DNA of 6,668 nt from Bifidobacterium breve. GTDB lineage: Bacteria; Actinomycetota; Acidimicrobiia; Acidimicrobiales; Ilumatobacteraceae. The translations under genes and the position numbers were made by a program. Positions 6,370 through 6,668 of this stretch are shown here, piece by piece (position 1 is the first letter of the stretch; each line of letters opens with the position of its first letter). Where the stretch lies: positions 1-6,668 of the forward strand of contig CALPPK020000069.1 of NCBI GenBank assembly GCA_943325435.2. Direction: 5' to 3'. The notes under the pieces were generated by a model. That model made no database searches and was not told the origin of the DNA. It was given only the letters and a program-made list of their open reading frames with translations.

Positions 6370-6668
6370 TTCGGCTCTCGTGGTAAACCGAGCAGACGCT
6401 CACCACTGATGTTGCGTTGTACTTGGCTAGGACCTCCGGCAATTCGTCCACCCGGGGCAGACATCATGCCTAGCGAATCGGGGCCTTCAAGCATTGCATC
6501 GGCACCCGCAATGTCTCCGCGCAGCATTGACATGTTGAACATCATCTCGGTGATTCCAAGCTTCATTAATGACGAAGCAGTGGAAGCAACAGGCCCTTGG
6601 GTTTGCGCAACTGATTTGTAAGCAGTACCCGTTGAAATCAATGCAGCAAGTTGTTGACGTTGAGTGGC
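6366..6668 (-). CDS. Acyl-CoA dehydrogenase, C-terminal 100 residues (5' part beyond window)
   Basis: The frame is open from the window's right edge to the TGA at 6366-6368, so the gene is partial. The 100 residues are the C-terminal helical domain of a FAD-dependent acyl-CoA dehydrogenase: RQQLA at 4-8, QGPVASTASSLMKLG (24-38), and the closing RIAGGPSQVQRNISGERLLG block (75-94) ending LPREPK. The last motif matches the GGT-[SA]-[EQ]-x-QRN...ER-x-LGLPREP end typical of FadE-type enzymes. The residue aligned with the catalytic Glu of medium-chain enzymes is Gly78, and the usual Thr is Pro80. Members lacking Glu there either place the base elsewhere or work as heteromers. The start codon lies outside the window. 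The ATGA overlap with the hydrolase gene (6366-6369) puts both in one transcript. Chain-length specificity cannot be told. Confidence 0.9.
   Translation of the reverse strand, partial: ATQRQQLAALISTGTAYKSVAQTQGPVASTASSLMKLGITEMMFNMSMLRGDIAGADAMLEGPDSLGMMSAPGGRIAGGPSQVQRNISGERLLGLPREPK

Noticed and set aside
1..6668. tRNA, rRNA, CRISPR, insertion sequence, phage or defence genes
   Set aside because: No tRNA-like arms, spaced short repeats, transposase motifs or terminal inverted repeats were found. The window is filled by ordinary metabolic and surface-protein genes.

Overview
The window reads as chromosomal DNA of a high-lipid-metabolism actinobacterium with mid-range base composition. The best guess is an aquatic Acidimicrobiia-type lineage, inferred from the mix of a WS/DGAT acyltransferase, a FadE-like acyl-CoA dehydrogenase, an SDR beside a CrtC/AttH-like protein, and a secreted RCC1/Fn3 protein. 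That placement rests on gene content only; no rRNA, tRNA or other taxonomic marker is present.

Layout, right to left, because almost everything is on the minus strand. Positions 6668-3506 hold a tightly packed four-gene run: the C-terminal end of an acyl-CoA dehydrogenase (cut by the window edge), an alpha/beta hydrolase, a small PAP2 lipid phosphatase and a WS/DGAT acyltransferase. The first three are joined by two 4-bp ATGA stop/start overlaps, and the last follows after a 12-bp gap. Known family chemistry fits a neutral-lipid storage and turnover unit: the phosphatase could make diacylglycerol, the acyltransferase could convert it to triacylglycerol or wax ester, and the hydrolase and dehydrogenase could release and oxidise acyl chains. 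That pathway is an inference.

The only plus-strand gene is a 56-residue, unrecognised helical protein at 3373-3543. It has a strong Shine-Dalgarno sequence, and its 3' end overlaps the end of the acyltransferase gene antiparallel by 38 bp. It diverges from the next minus-strand unit across a 146-bp intergenic region.

Positions 3226-1348 carry a short-chain dehydrogenase/reductase followed 34 bp later by a CrtC/AttH-type lipocalin-like protein of unknown activity (DUF7064/7065-like). Both have AAGG ribosome-binding sites, and they probably act together on a lipid, isoprenoid or steroid-like substrate.

Positions 1298-1 encode the first 432 residues of a secreted protein: a signal peptide, seven RCC1-type repeats each with an exactly spaced cysteine pair, and the start of an Fn3-like domain. 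Its frame is open to the window edge. I see no RNA genes, mobile elements, CRISPR arrays or convincing intrinsic terminators. The most notable items are the coupled lipid operon, the seven-fold C-x9-C propeller, and the unknown small protein overlapping the acyltransferase gene.
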